DNA from: an uncultured Bacteroides sp.
GTDB lineage: Bacteria; Bacteroidota; Bacteroidia; Bacteroidales; Bacteroidaceae
NCBI RefSeq assembly: GCF_905207245.1
Contig: NZ_CAJLKP010000015.1
Location: 21,458-85,457 of the forward strand
Direction of reading: 5' to 3'
DNA length: 64,000 nt
Part shown: positions 38,289 to 47,400 of the stretch, one piece after another
Layout: each line of letters starts with the position of its first letter
Numbering within the stretch: the first letter of the stretch is position 1
Made by a program: the position numbers and the translations under genes
Notes under the pieces: generated by a model
What the model was told of the DNA's origin: nothing
The model's input: only the letters and a program-made list of their open reading frames with translations
Databases searched by the model: none

Positions 38289-38369
38289 GTCTTTTAGATA
38301 AAAATAACAGCTAAAAGCCAAGGTTTGTGTAGTGTTTTTCGTAATATTGCGCTATAATTGAACCTGTGC

Positions 38370-39101
38370 ATGAAACTTGATTACATTTACCATAGCGGCT
38401 TCGCGATTGAAGCGGACGGAGTGACGGTCATTATCGATTACTATAAAGATTCCTCTGAAACGGAATATAATAAAGGTATCGTTCATGACTATCTGTTGGG
38501 AAGACCGGGAGAACTATATGTGCTCTCTTCCCACTTTCACCCCGACCACTTTAATCGCGAAGTTCTTTTATGGAAAGCCGAACGCCCGGATATTCACTAC
38601 ATCTTCTCAAAAGACATCCTGAAACATCGCCGCGCTGCGCGTGAGGATGCCACCTATATTAATAAAGGTGATGTGTACGAAGACCCGAATATCCGTATCG
38701 AAGCATTCGGTTCCACAGACGTAGGAATCTCGTTCCTGATTGACCTGCAAGGCATCCGGCTGTTTCATGCCGGAGACTTGAATAACTGGCATTGGAGCGA
38801 AGAGTCCACCCCACAGGAAATCCGGAAAGCGGAAGGCGACTTCCTTGCCGAAGTGAAATACCTCCGGCAAACCACCCCTTCGGTAGACGTAGCCATGTTT
38901 CCTGTGGACAACCGCATCGGAAAAGATTATATGAGAGGTGCGGAACAATTCGTGGAACAGATAAAAACCGCTATATTTGTACCTATGCACTTCAGCGAGG
39001 AATATCAGGGCGGAAATGCTTTCCGGGAATTTGCCGAAAGCAAAGGTTGCCGTTTCCTGTCCATAACCCACAGGGGCGAAAGTTTCGATATAACTCAATA
39101 A
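38370..39101 (+). CDS. Metallo-beta-lactamase-fold hydrolase
   Basis: 243 residues from the ATG at 38370; an in-frame TTG at 38358 is less likely. MBL-fold features: HSGFAIEADGVTVIIDYY, the metal motif SSHFHPDHFN (HxHxDH), a later HAGDLNNWHW and a final PMHFSEEY. This resembles UlaG/YtnP-like MBL proteins with unknown substrates. It lies 12 bp before the DUF4468 gene. Confidence 0.8.
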   Translation: MKLDYIYHSGFAIEADGVTVIIDYYKDSSETEYNKGIVHDYLLGRPGELYVLSSHFHPDHFNREVLLWKAERPDIHYIFSKDILKHRRAAREDATYINKGDVYEDPNIRIEAFGSTDVGISFLIDLQGIRLFHAGDLNNWHWSEESTPQEIRKAEGDFLAEVKYLRQTTPSVDVAMFPVDNRIGKDYMRGAEQFVEQIKTAIFVPMHFSEEYQGGNAFREFAESKGCRFLSITHRGESFDITQ

Positions 39102-39113
39102 AACATACCTATT

Positions 39114-40241
39114 ATGAAAAATTTGACACAATTTCTTTTAGTACTGTTATGCGTCTGTCTGCCGGCAACCGTGTTTGCGGACCAGAATAAAGACAAAGAT
39201 GATGACAGCAAGTATCTGGCGGGTGCAGTGCCCGAAGTAGATGGGAAAGTAGTATTCACCAAAGAATTCAGCATTCCCGGCATGTCTCAGGAAGAAATCT
39301 TCAAACGCATGCAGAACTGGATGGAAGCACGGTTGAAAAAGAATGAAAACACCAGTCGCGTAGTCTATACCAACCTCGAAGAAGGACAAATTGTAGGTAC
39401 GGGCGATGAATGGATTGTGTTCAGTTCAAGCGCTCTATCACTGGACCGTACAAAGGTTCTCTATCAGCTTTCTGTTGTCTGTGCGCCCGAAAAGTGTACA
39501 ATGGAAGTAGAGAAAATCCGCTATGTCTACCGCGAAGGAAAAGAAAAATATACGGCGGAAGAATGGATTGTAGACAAATATGCGCTGAACAAGGCAAAAA
39601 CCAAATTAGTACGCGGACTTGCCAAATGGCGCAGAAAAACAGTTGACTTTGTAGACGACCTTGCTATGGGAGCAGCCGAAGCTCTGAGTGCTTCCACCGC
39701 TAAGAAAGCAACTGAAACGGCCCAGGCGGAAGAAAAGAAAGAAGAAAAGAGTGTTATCAACTCCGGTCCGATAGTCATTGCACCCAAGACGGCAGTTGAA
39801 GTGAAAGCTCCGGCAGAGGCTGAAAAAGTTACGGTTATCCCTGCCACTCCGCTTACTCCGGCTACTCCTGTTGCTTCAAATGCAACACCGGGCTACAAGG
39901 AAGTAGCTCCCGACCAATTACCCACCAATGCTATCCAGATGGGTGCAGGCAAGTTAGTACTCGTAATCGGATCGGATGCATTCAACATGACCATGATGAC
40001 GGCTAATGCCGGTGGTTCATTGGGCAAATCGTCAGGCAAGTCTGTCATATTCAGCTTCCTCTCTCCCGATCAGCCTTACGAGCAAATGGAAAAAGCCGAA
40101 ACATATACAGTACGCTTCTATCCGGCCAATCAGACAGAACCGTCTGTTGTTCTGGAATGTAAGAAAATGCCTTCACAAGCTCCTATGGATGGTCAGCCAC
40201 GCATGTATGTGGGTGAGATTGTGAAAGCGTTCGTGAAATAG
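39114..40241 (+). CDS. DUF4468-type secreted protein
   Basis: 375 residues with a signal peptide (ending TVFA). Residues about 40-165 look like the DUF4468 domain with a TBP-like fold (VDGKVVFTKEFSIPGMSQEEIF, WIVFSSSALSLDRTKVLYQLSV). A Lys/Glu/Ala/Pro-rich linker (about 195-260) leads to a small C-terminal beta domain (NAIQMGAGKLVLVIGSDAFN). The domain is common in Bacteroidetes; its function is not known to me. Confidence 0.75.
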   Translation: MKNLTQFLLVLLCVCLPATVFADQNKDKDDDSKYLAGAVPEVDGKVVFTKEFSIPGMSQEEIFKRMQNWMEARLKKNENTSRVVYTNLEEGQIVGTGDEWIVFSSSALSLDRTKVLYQLSVVCAPEKCTMEVEKIRYVYREGKEKYTAEEWIVDKYALNKAKTKLVRGLAKWRRKTVDFVDDLAMGAAEALSASTAKKATETAQAEEKKEEKSVINSGPIVIAPKTAVEVKAPAEAEKVTVIPATPLTPATPVASNATPGYKEVAPDQLPTNAIQMGAGKLVLVIGSDAFNMTMMTANAGGSLGKSSGKSVIFSFLSPDQPYEQMEKAETYTVRFYPANQTEPSVVLECKKMPSQAPMDGQPRMYVGEIVKAFVK

Positions 40242-40253
40242 TGATAAATGAAG

Positions 40254-40302
40254 AATGAAGAATTGAGCTGCGCTGTTATGCTGCATAGAGCAATTCTTCA
40301 TT
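40254..40302. terminator. Hairpin after the DUF4468 gene
   Basis: AATGAAGAATTG (40254-40265) pairs with CAATTCTTCATT (40291-40302) between the DUF4468 and VOC genes. A terminator is likely. Confidence 0.5.
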
Positions 40303-40323
40303 CATCATTAAATATTAATCAAC

Positions 40324-40701
40324 ATGGAAATAAAAGCTAAATTCGACCACTTCAATATTAATGTCACCGACTTGGAACGCAGCATTGCTTTCTATGAAAA
40401 GGCATTGGGACTAAAAGAGCATCATCGCAAAGAAGCCTCAGACGGTTCTTTTACACTGGTTTATCTGACGGACGGCAGCACAGGTTTCCTACTGGAACTG
40501 ACATGCCTCAAAGGGCATCCGCAAGCTTATGAACTCGGAGAGAACGAAAGCCATCTATGCTTTCGCGTAGCAGGTGATTATGATGCTATCCACCAATATC
40601 ACAAAGAGATGGGATGGGTATGTTTCGAAAATACATCTATGGGACTATACTTCATTCACGACCCGGATGACTACTGGATTGAAGTACTACCAACGAAATG
40701 A
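40324..40701 (+). CDS. VOC-family protein (glyoxalase I-like)
   Basis: 125 residues with two beta-alpha-beta-beta-beta modules. FDHFNINVTDLERSIAFYEKALGL holds the first metal-ligand His and FLLELTC the Glu; SHLCFRV and WIEVLP give the second pair. This matches the short glyoxalase I (lactoylglutathione lyase-like) form, though Bacteroides lacks glutathione as a main thiol, so the true substrate is open. Confidence 0.8.
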   Translation: MEIKAKFDHFNINVTDLERSIAFYEKALGLKEHHRKEASDGSFTLVYLTDGSTGFLLELTCLKGHPQAYELGENESHLCFRVAGDYDAIHQYHKEMGWVCFENTSMGLYFIHDPDDYWIEVLPTK

Positions 40702-40721
40702 TAAAATAGAATGGTAAAATA

Positions 40722-40770
40722 ATAAGATGGTAAGACGAGGGAATGTAATCCTATCATCTTACCATCTTAT
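40722..40770. terminator. Bidirectional terminator between the VOC gene and the small basic protein gene
   Basis: ATAAGATGGTAAGA (40722-40735) pairs perfectly with TCTTACCATCTTAT (40757-40770); pairing extends further with one mismatch. It serves two converging genes. Confidence 0.65.
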
Positions 40771-40774
40771 CATT

Positions 40775-40957
40775 TTATTTATGACGATTCGCCCTCTTCT
40801 TCCGTATATCCGCCTTCATTTTGGCAGCACCGGAACCATGTTTTCCGGTAACATACGCTTTCTTCTTGGCTTTAGTCTTTACTTTTCCATCTTCCTTTGG
40901 TTTGTCTTTCTTTCCTTTAAAGACAATACCGCCCATCATTGCATCTTCTACACTCAT
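40775..40957 (-). CDS. Small lysine-rich basic protein
   Basis: 60 residues, about a third Lys/Arg (GKKDKPKEDGKVKTKAKKKA, ADIRKKRANRHK), after a short hydrophobic start (MSVEDAMMGGIVFKG). I take it as real because a minus-strand -7 element (40996-41003) lies 39 bp upstream and a terminator lies just past its stop; an overlapping plus-strand frame has no such support. The charge suggests nucleic-acid or ribosome binding (inference only). Confidence 0.6.
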   Translation of the reverse strand: MSVEDAMMGGIVFKGKKDKPKEDGKVKTKAKKKAYVTGKHGSGAAKMKADIRKKRANRHK

Positions 40958-40995
40958 ATATTCGGCTTCTTTTTGTTATTCTGTTATAAACTGGG

Positions 40996-41043
40996 ACAAA
41001 GATAGTTTTTTTCAGCCAATGGATGGCATTTTTCGTATCTTTG
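40996..41043. promoter_or_regulatory. Two divergent -7 elements (TATCTTTG on each strand)
   Basis: CAAAGATA at 40996-41003 is TATCTTTG on the minus strand, serving the small basic protein. TATCTTTG at 41036-41043 on the plus strand serves the methyltransferase 26 bp downstream. The identical octamers are placed back to back. Confidence 0.6.
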
Positions 41044-41068
41044 CGCCAACTTTTAAAGATTGAATAGA

Positions 41069-41800
41069 ATGAATACCGCTCTGCTTTCTGCTGGCAAAGA
41101 CCCGATGGGCGCTGCCATCGCTGATTACTTTAAACTACATAAGGCCGACCGCCTGCGAGTCTTCTCTTCGCTATTTGACGAAGACGAAATACCGGTGAAA
41201 GAATTATTCCGTACGGAAAAACAAATGCCCGTTCTGGAACGGAGCGCCCTGCAATTGGCTACGGGCAAAATTCTGGATGTGGGTGCCGGAAGCGGTTGTC
41301 ACAGCCTTGCTTTGCAGGAGGCAGGCAAAGATGTGCATGCCATTGATATTTCACCTCTTTCAGTAGAAGTGATGCAGCAACGGGGTATATGGCATGTCAC
41401 ACAGACCAATCTGTTCGACGAACATTTCTATGAGTCCTACGACACCATATTAATGCTGATGAACGGTTCGGGTATCATCGGGAAATTGGAGAATCTGCCC
41501 ACCTTTTTCAGGAAAATGAAGTTGCTGCTTCGCCCTGGTGGCTGCATTCTTATGGATTCCAGTGATTTGCGATATCTGTTTGAGGAAGAGGACGGAAGTT
41601 TTGTTATTGACCTGGCAGGGGATTATTATGGAGAAGTAGATTTTCAGATGCAATATAAAGATATTAAGGGAGAGCCGTTTGACTGGCTTTACATTGACTT
41701 CCAGACTCTTAGTCTTTATGCTGCCGAGAATGGTTTCCAGACAGAATTGGTGAAAGAGGGAAAACACTACGATTATTTAGCCAAGTTGACCTTAAAATAA
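41069..41800 (+). CDS. Class I SAM-dependent methyltransferase
   Basis: 243 residues from the ATG at 41069 (an in-frame TTG at 41060 is disfavoured). SAM-binding motif LDVGAGSGCHSLALQ, motif II acidic HAIDISPLSVEVMQQRG, and later YDTILMLMNGSGIIGKL, RPGGCILMDSSDL. The substrate cannot be told. Its stop lies in the loop of a terminator hairpin. Confidence 0.8.
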   Translation: MNTALLSAGKDPMGAAIADYFKLHKADRLRVFSSLFDEDEIPVKELFRTEKQMPVLERSALQLATGKILDVGAGSGCHSLALQEAGKDVHAIDISPLSVEVMQQRGIWHVTQTNLFDEHFYESYDTILMLMNGSGIIGKLENLPTFFRKMKLLLRPGGCILMDSSDLRYLFEEEDGSFVIDLAGDYYGEVDFQMQYKDIKGEPFDWLYIDFQTLSLYAAENGFQTELVKEGKHYDYLAKLTLK

Positions 41801-41809
41801 GGTCAACTT
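41783..41809. terminator. Compact bidirectional terminator overlapping the methyltransferase stop
   Basis: AAGTTGACCTTA (41783-41794) and TAAGGTCAACTT (41798-41809) pair perfectly with a 3-base loop. The TAA stop of the methyltransferase ends at 41800, inside the hairpin. It lies between two converging genes. Confidence 0.75.
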
Positions 41810-41823
41810 AGCTTGCTGTTTCT

Positions 41824-42363
41824 TTATTTCTTTGCCAGCATTTCGTCTATCTTCTTCACAAGTGAGGCAAATTCTTTCTCATTATACAAGCGGGTCAGCA
41901 TCACAATGCGACCATCCTTGTCAATAAGTACATTGCGGGTGATTCCGGCTTTGCGTAGCGCATATTTAGCAAAGATATCTGCACCGGGGTCCAATCCCAA
42001 CGGATAAGTAACACCGGTTGATTTACCGAACGCAATCACCTTATCCAACGGTTCGTCACGGTCTATGCCGATAAGGGCAAAGTCTGAGTTGCCTTTATGC
42101 TTCAACCAGATATCCTTTTCTATGAAAGGCATCTCCTTACGGCAAACGCCACACCAACTGGCCGTGAACTGCAACATCACCACCTTACCACGAAGTTCGG
42201 AAAGTGTGACTTGCTTACCATCTGTCAGGGTAATGGTAAAATCGGGAGCCATCTCCCCCACTTTCACTATGTAGCCGACATCATCGGCAGCCACCTCCTG
42301 CGCCTTGCCTGACAGACTACAAAGGGCGAACAGAATAAAAATCAAACTTTTTACTGTTTTCAT
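41824..42363 (-). CDS. TlpA/ResA-like periplasmic thioredoxin
   Basis: 179 residues with a signal peptide (ending SGKA). Redoxin domain: KVGEMAPDFTITLTDGKQVT, active site ASWCGVC, then ALIGIDRDEP and RNVLIDKDGRIV. Likely a thiol-disulfide oxidoreductase. It starts 25 bp after the SLC13-type permease stop on the same strand, so the two may share a transcript. Confidence 0.85.
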   Translation of the reverse strand: MKTVKSLIFILFALCSLSGKAQEVAADDVGYIVKVGEMAPDFTITLTDGKQVTLSELRGKVVMLQFTASWCGVCRKEMPFIEKDIWLKHKGNSDFALIGIDRDEPLDKVIAFGKSTGVTYPLGLDPGADIFAKYALRKAGITRNVLIDKDGRIVMLTRLYNEKEFASLVKKIDEMLAKK

Positions 42364-42388
42364 TAATCATCTATTTTTTAAGTTTTAC

Positions 42389-44254
42389 TCAAAACGGAAA
42401 CAATAACGGGAGCACAAATATCATCACAATTCCCATAATTATCTGTAAAGGCAAACCTACTTTAACATAATCCATGAATGTATAACGTCCCGCCTGCATC
42501 ACCAACGCATTGGGCGGAGTAGAGAACGGAGAGGCAAAACACATACTTGCCGCCACAGTAACAGCAAACAGGAACGGGAAAGGACTCAACTCCAATTGTA
42601 TCGCGGATTGGAGGGCAATCGGAGCCAAAAGTACCGCCGTAGCCGTATTACTGATAAACATTGTCATCAGCGAAGTAGTGAAGTAAATGCCTGCCAGCAG
42701 CACGTATGGTCCATAACTACCAAGCCCGTTCACCAATGATTTAGAAACTAAGTCGGATGCTCCGGTCTTTTCTAAAGCCAACGACATGGGCATCATAGCG
42801 GCAATCAGGACAATGCTTTCCCAGTTAATGGTCTTATATGCCGCCTCCACATTGCGGAAACAGCCGGTAAGCACCATCAACAAGCCTGCAATCATCACCG
42901 CCGTTACAGGAGCAACAGGTATGAAATCGAACATCATCATCACTACCATTCCCAACATGATAATTGCAGCAACAGGTGCTTTATGGTTAAGCGTCACTTT
43001 TGCGGCCTCAGCCAGAGGTTGACCGAGTACTACCCAATCTGAAGGATCATCATTTAACCGGGCTATATTCTCCCAGGTACCCTGCACCAGCAATACATCT
43101 CCCGAATGCATTTTCTCATCTTTCAGATTCTTCAGTATGTACTGGCGTTTGCGCTGAATACCCAGAATATTCACACCGAATTTCTCACGGAAACCGGAAT
43201 CTTTCACCGGTTTGTTTACCAAATTGGAAGCAGGCATCAATACGATTTCAGCAATACCGATTTCTGTGAACTCAAGTTCTTCACTCTTAGATTCTACTGA
43301 ACCTTCCGCCGTATGTGTATCCAGCAATTTCAGTGCATTTTCTTTGGCAAGGCGTTCTACATTAGAGAAGTCGCCCAGCACATAAAGAATATCATTCTCC
43401 TGAATAACCGTATTGGCAGCAGCCATCTCTTGGCTCATCGTCTTGAAGAAATGACGGCGGGAAGAAGAAGATTGGCGGCGAACCTCCATAATTCCCGCAT
43501 TATAGCGCTGCGGAATGTTCAACTCTTGTATGGTTTTTCCGACTAAAGGTGATTGACTTTCTACCTGCACCCGACATAAATTTTGGAACAATTGGTACTC
43601 TCCTGCCAGTTCTTTCAGTGATTTATTCTTGTTCCCTTTACGGGTTTTATCTCCCTTCTTAGTCAGGAACATCTTACTCAACGGAATCAATACAATCAAT
43701 CCGACAGTTACACAAACCAGACCTACAGGGGTAAATGAGAAGAAAGTGAGCGGTGCATATCCCGCAGAAGTCAACACTTCCTGGATAACAAGGTTAGGTG
43801 GCGTACCAATCAACGTCATCATCCCCCCCATGCTACTGGCAAATGCGAGCGGCATCAACAAGCGGCTGACATTGATTTGTGAACTCATAGCCATACTGAC
43901 TACAATAGGAAGCATTAAAGCCACCGTTCCGGTATTACTGACAAAGGCACCGATAAAGGCAGTCACCAATATGATAAGGACGAAAAGCTTCAACTCACTG
44001 TCACCGGCCAATTTCAGGATACGGCTACTTATCATCTTCGCCAATCCTGTCTGGAAAATAGCACCGCCCACAACGAACAGTCCTATCATCATTATCACTA
44101 CGGAATTGGAGAACCCGGTCAGTGCCTCCTCAGGTGTCAGAATGCCGGATATGATTAACAACACTAAGGCACAAAGCGCCACCAAATCTGAGCGTACTTT
44201 GCCGCTCATAAAAAATATTGCAGAAAGAAATAAAATAATGAGGGTAATATACAT
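42389..44254 (-). CDS. SLC13/DASS-type permease with RCK-C (TrkA-C) domains
   Basis: 621 residues, around 11 membrane helices split by a cytosolic insert (about 205-400) containing two TrkA-C-like modules (VESQSPLVGKTIQELNIPQR and VNKPVKDSGFREKFGVNIL). Substrate-site SNT signatures occur in each half: VSNTGTVALMLP and ISNTATAVLLAP. Proteins of this layout import sulfate, phosphate or dicarboxylates with sodium, or are simply called SLC13 permeases. Specificity cannot be read here. Confidence 0.85.
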   Translation of the reverse strand: MYITLIILFLSAIFFMSGKVRSDLVALCALVLLIISGILTPEEALTGFSNSVVIMMIGLFVVGGAIFQTGLAKMISSRILKLAGDSELKLFVLIILVTAFIGAFVSNTGTVALMLPIVVSMAMSSQINVSRLLMPLAFASSMGGMMTLIGTPPNLVIQEVLTSAGYAPLTFFSFTPVGLVCVTVGLIVLIPLSKMFLTKKGDKTRKGNKNKSLKELAGEYQLFQNLCRVQVESQSPLVGKTIQELNIPQRYNAGIMEVRRQSSSSRRHFFKTMSQEMAAANTVIQENDILYVLGDFSNVERLAKENALKLLDTHTAEGSVESKSEELEFTEIGIAEIVLMPASNLVNKPVKDSGFREKFGVNILGIQRKRQYILKNLKDEKMHSGDVLLVQGTWENIARLNDDPSDWVVLGQPLAEAAKVTLNHKAPVAAIIMLGMVVMMMFDFIPVAPVTAVMIAGLLMVLTGCFRNVEAAYKTINWESIVLIAAMMPMSLALEKTGASDLVSKSLVNGLGSYGPYVLLAGIYFTTSLMTMFISNTATAVLLAPIALQSAIQLELSPFPFLFAVTVAASMCFASPFSTPPNALVMQAGRYTFMDYVKVGLPLQIIMGIVMIFVLPLLFPF

Positions 44255-44430
44255 ATAGATATAAAATTTGTATGTTTATAAACACTTCAACAGTGTCTTT
44301 TGTTCTATGGAGTTGCAAATATCACAAAAATCAGAACGATAGACAAGAGGGTGAACCCTTTTTGAACTAAATAAACGGAAAATATCTCACTAAATTCATA
44401 ATAAAAGCTGGATTATTAACAATATATTCA

Positions 44431-44438
44431 TACCTTTG
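44431..44438 (+). promoter_or_regulatory. -7 element TACCTTTG before the helicase gene
   Basis: It matches TAnnTTTG and lies 58 bp before the ATG at 44496. It overlaps a possible upstream TTG start at 44436, which therefore cannot be used. Confidence 0.6.
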
Positions 44439-44495
44439 AATCCGGGAGTGATAGTATGGGCTCACCCCTTTTATCAGTTAAATTCTATAACAATA

Positions 44496-47400
44496 ATGGA
44501 AAACGGCAACACAATTACAGGCACCTTCAATGGGACAATTCACTTAGAATACCTGCCATGTATTAATTATGCAATGATCCACAATCATGTGCCTTCATGC
44601 AATTTCTGCGAACTAATGAATAATGATGCAGTTGACTGGAACCACATCAAAGTTTCAATAGACGGAGAACTGATAAAGCACTCGGAAAGCATTCTGGAGA
44701 TAATTCCAAAAGGACAAAATGTACAAATCAGTAGTCTGGAAATATCCCCCGAAAACGAAAAGTTGATAGAACTGACAGAAGGCATCGATACCCACTTCAT
44801 CCTGACCATTACCATTTCCGGTAAAATAGCCCATCAACAAACATTTCCCATCAAACTGATGGCTTATGACCAATGGACCGGCGTCGGTATTATGCCCGAA
44901 CTTTTAGTCACTTTTGTCACTCCCAATCACCCTATACTTTCAAGAATAAGCGTAAAGGCTTCACAATTTCTTGAGAAATGGACGGGTAACTCTGCCTTAG
45001 ATGAATATCAGACACAAGATCCCAATCGCGTACGGGTTCAGGTGGCTGCCATCTATGAAGCTCTACGCTCTGAATCTTTGATATATTCCACGGTTCCGGC
45101 CAGTTTTGAAACGATGGGACAACGTATTCGTTTAGTAGATAATGTACTCACCAGTAAACTGGGTACATGCATAGACCTGACTTTGCTTTATGCTTCTTGC
45201 CTGGAAGCAAACGGCATTCATCCCCTTCTGATTTTATTGAAAGGGCATATATTTGTAGGTGCATGGCTGACAGACGATATCTATCACCAGACTGTGGGAG
45301 ACGATGCTTCTTTCTTACTAAAAGGAAGTGCAAATGGCATCAGCGATATTGTATTGGTAGAAACAACCGCAATTACATCTTCTCAGAACATCTCGTTTGA
45401 AGAGGCGGTAACAACAGCTCAAAGGGAACTCAAAGAAGAAAGTAAGTTTGAACTATTCATTGATGTATACAGGTGCAGGCTCGATAAAATCCGTCCACTG
45501 CCACAGCGCATAAACCATAACGGTGAGTGGCAAATAGAAAACAACGGAATAGAACATGAGAATGCAACCAGAAAAGTAAATCAACTGGACCGATATGAAA
45601 TAAAGCTGGACGACAGCAAGGATAAAATTACCAAGCAGGTTATATGGGAAAGGAAGTTGCTGGATTTCTCCCTTCGCAATAATCTGATTAACATCAGGCT
45701 TGGCAGAAGGGTCATACCTTTCATCTCTTTTGCTATCGACCATCTGGAAGACCACCTTCAAGCCGGAGAGAATTATCAGATATTAGCCAGCCCCGCCAAA
45801 AGTAAAATAGAACCCGGTGAGACAGGATTATATGACTCTTCACTCTGGAAAGAGAATCTGGAGGAATTAGTAATCAGTGAACTGAAAAACAAAAAGATTC
45901 GCTCCTATCTGACCGAAAGCGAACTGCAAAACTCACTCAAATTCGTATATCGAACTTCACGGACTGCCATTGAAGAAAATGGTGCCAATTCGTTGTTTTT
46001 AGTCTTAGGTGTCCTGAAATGGTACGAATCCACAAAGAGTGTGAAGCCTCGCTTTGCCCCTATCCTGCTACTGCCGGTAGACATCATACGACGTGGTGGT
46101 ACAAACGGATATATCATCCGCACAAGAGATGAAGAGATTATACTGAACATAACCCTGGTGGAATTATTGAAGCAACAATTTGAAATAAATCTCTCCGGAC
46201 TTAACCCGTTGCCAAAAGACGACAGCGGCGTAGATCTGAAAAAAATATTTGCCGCAATTCGCACCTGCATCCGTAACATGAAAGGCTGGGATGTAGTAGA
46301 AGAATCCATGTTAGGGCTATTCTCATTCAACAAGTTTGTCATGTGGAATGATATTCACAGCAATGCGGACAAGCTGAAAGAGAATGCCATCATAGCCAGC
46401 CTGATGGAAAACCGTATCCAATGGCAGGACGTAACTCCGGAAGTTGACGCCAGAGAGATAGATAAGAATTGCAAACCTACCACCTTTTCCATTCCTGTCG
46501 ATGTGGATTCTTCCCAACTGGAGGCTGTCATAGAATCAGGAGAAGGGAAGAGTTTTATATTGCACGGTCCTCCGGGAACCGGAAAATCGCAGACTATCAC
46601 CAACATGATAGCGAATGCCTTGTACAAAGGAAAACGCGTACTATTTGTTGCAGAAAAAATGGCGGCACTTTCTGTTGTACAAAACCGTCTGACCAGAATA
46701 GGATTGGATCCGTTCTGTCTGGAATTACACTCCAATAAGGTTACTAAATCTCACTTCCTGGCTCAACTTCAAAAAGCCATAGAAGCTATTCATATCCAAT
46801 CTCCGGCTGAGTTTGAAAGTACTTCAACACAATTGTTTGAGCGAAGAAGAAAGCTGATTGACTACATGGAGGCGTTACATCATCCTCATATATCCGGCTT
46901 TTCTCTTTACGACTGCATAACAAACTATCTGTCTATACAAGGGGATGAACTCCCCATTGACTTTTCCCTATTGGATGGTATTACAAAAGAAAAACTTACA
47001 GCACTTTGCGAAAAGATACAGGAATTGGATACGGTCTTTCAGATAACAGGGCATCCGCAGGAACATCCACTAAAAGGATTAGAACCGCATAATACTTCCT
47101 TAGAAAATTGCCAAAAGCTGCAAGATGGATTCAGGCATCTCATAGATTTATTCAATCTAATTACAACCAACAGAAAATCTCTTTCAAGTAATCTGGGAAT
47201 CTCAATACCGGATAACTGGGAAGGAATCAACTGGATGGGCAAAATAAGCGACTTACTTCTTTCGGTTCCATATCTGAATAAATCATTATTAGAGATAGGC
47301 GGAAATACCAACCTGATAGAAGAGTGGAAAGATATCGTTTTATCAGGTCGTGAACGAGACGCTTCACAAGCAGAGTTGAGTAAAGACTATGCACCTCAAA

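Noticed and set aside
40727..41005. Hydrophobic plus-strand ORF of 92 codons
   Set aside because: It begins in the terminator hairpin and is antisense to the small basic gene, which has a promoter; its hydrophobicity reflects complementary Lys codons.
41821..41823. Frameshift or read-through joining the methyltransferase and TlpA-like genes
   Set aside because: They are on opposite strands and separated by a terminator.
44436..44495. Upstream TTG start adding 20 residues to the large helicase
   Set aside because: It overlaps the -7 promoter element TACCTTTG, so it would not be transcribed; the ATG at 44496 is better.
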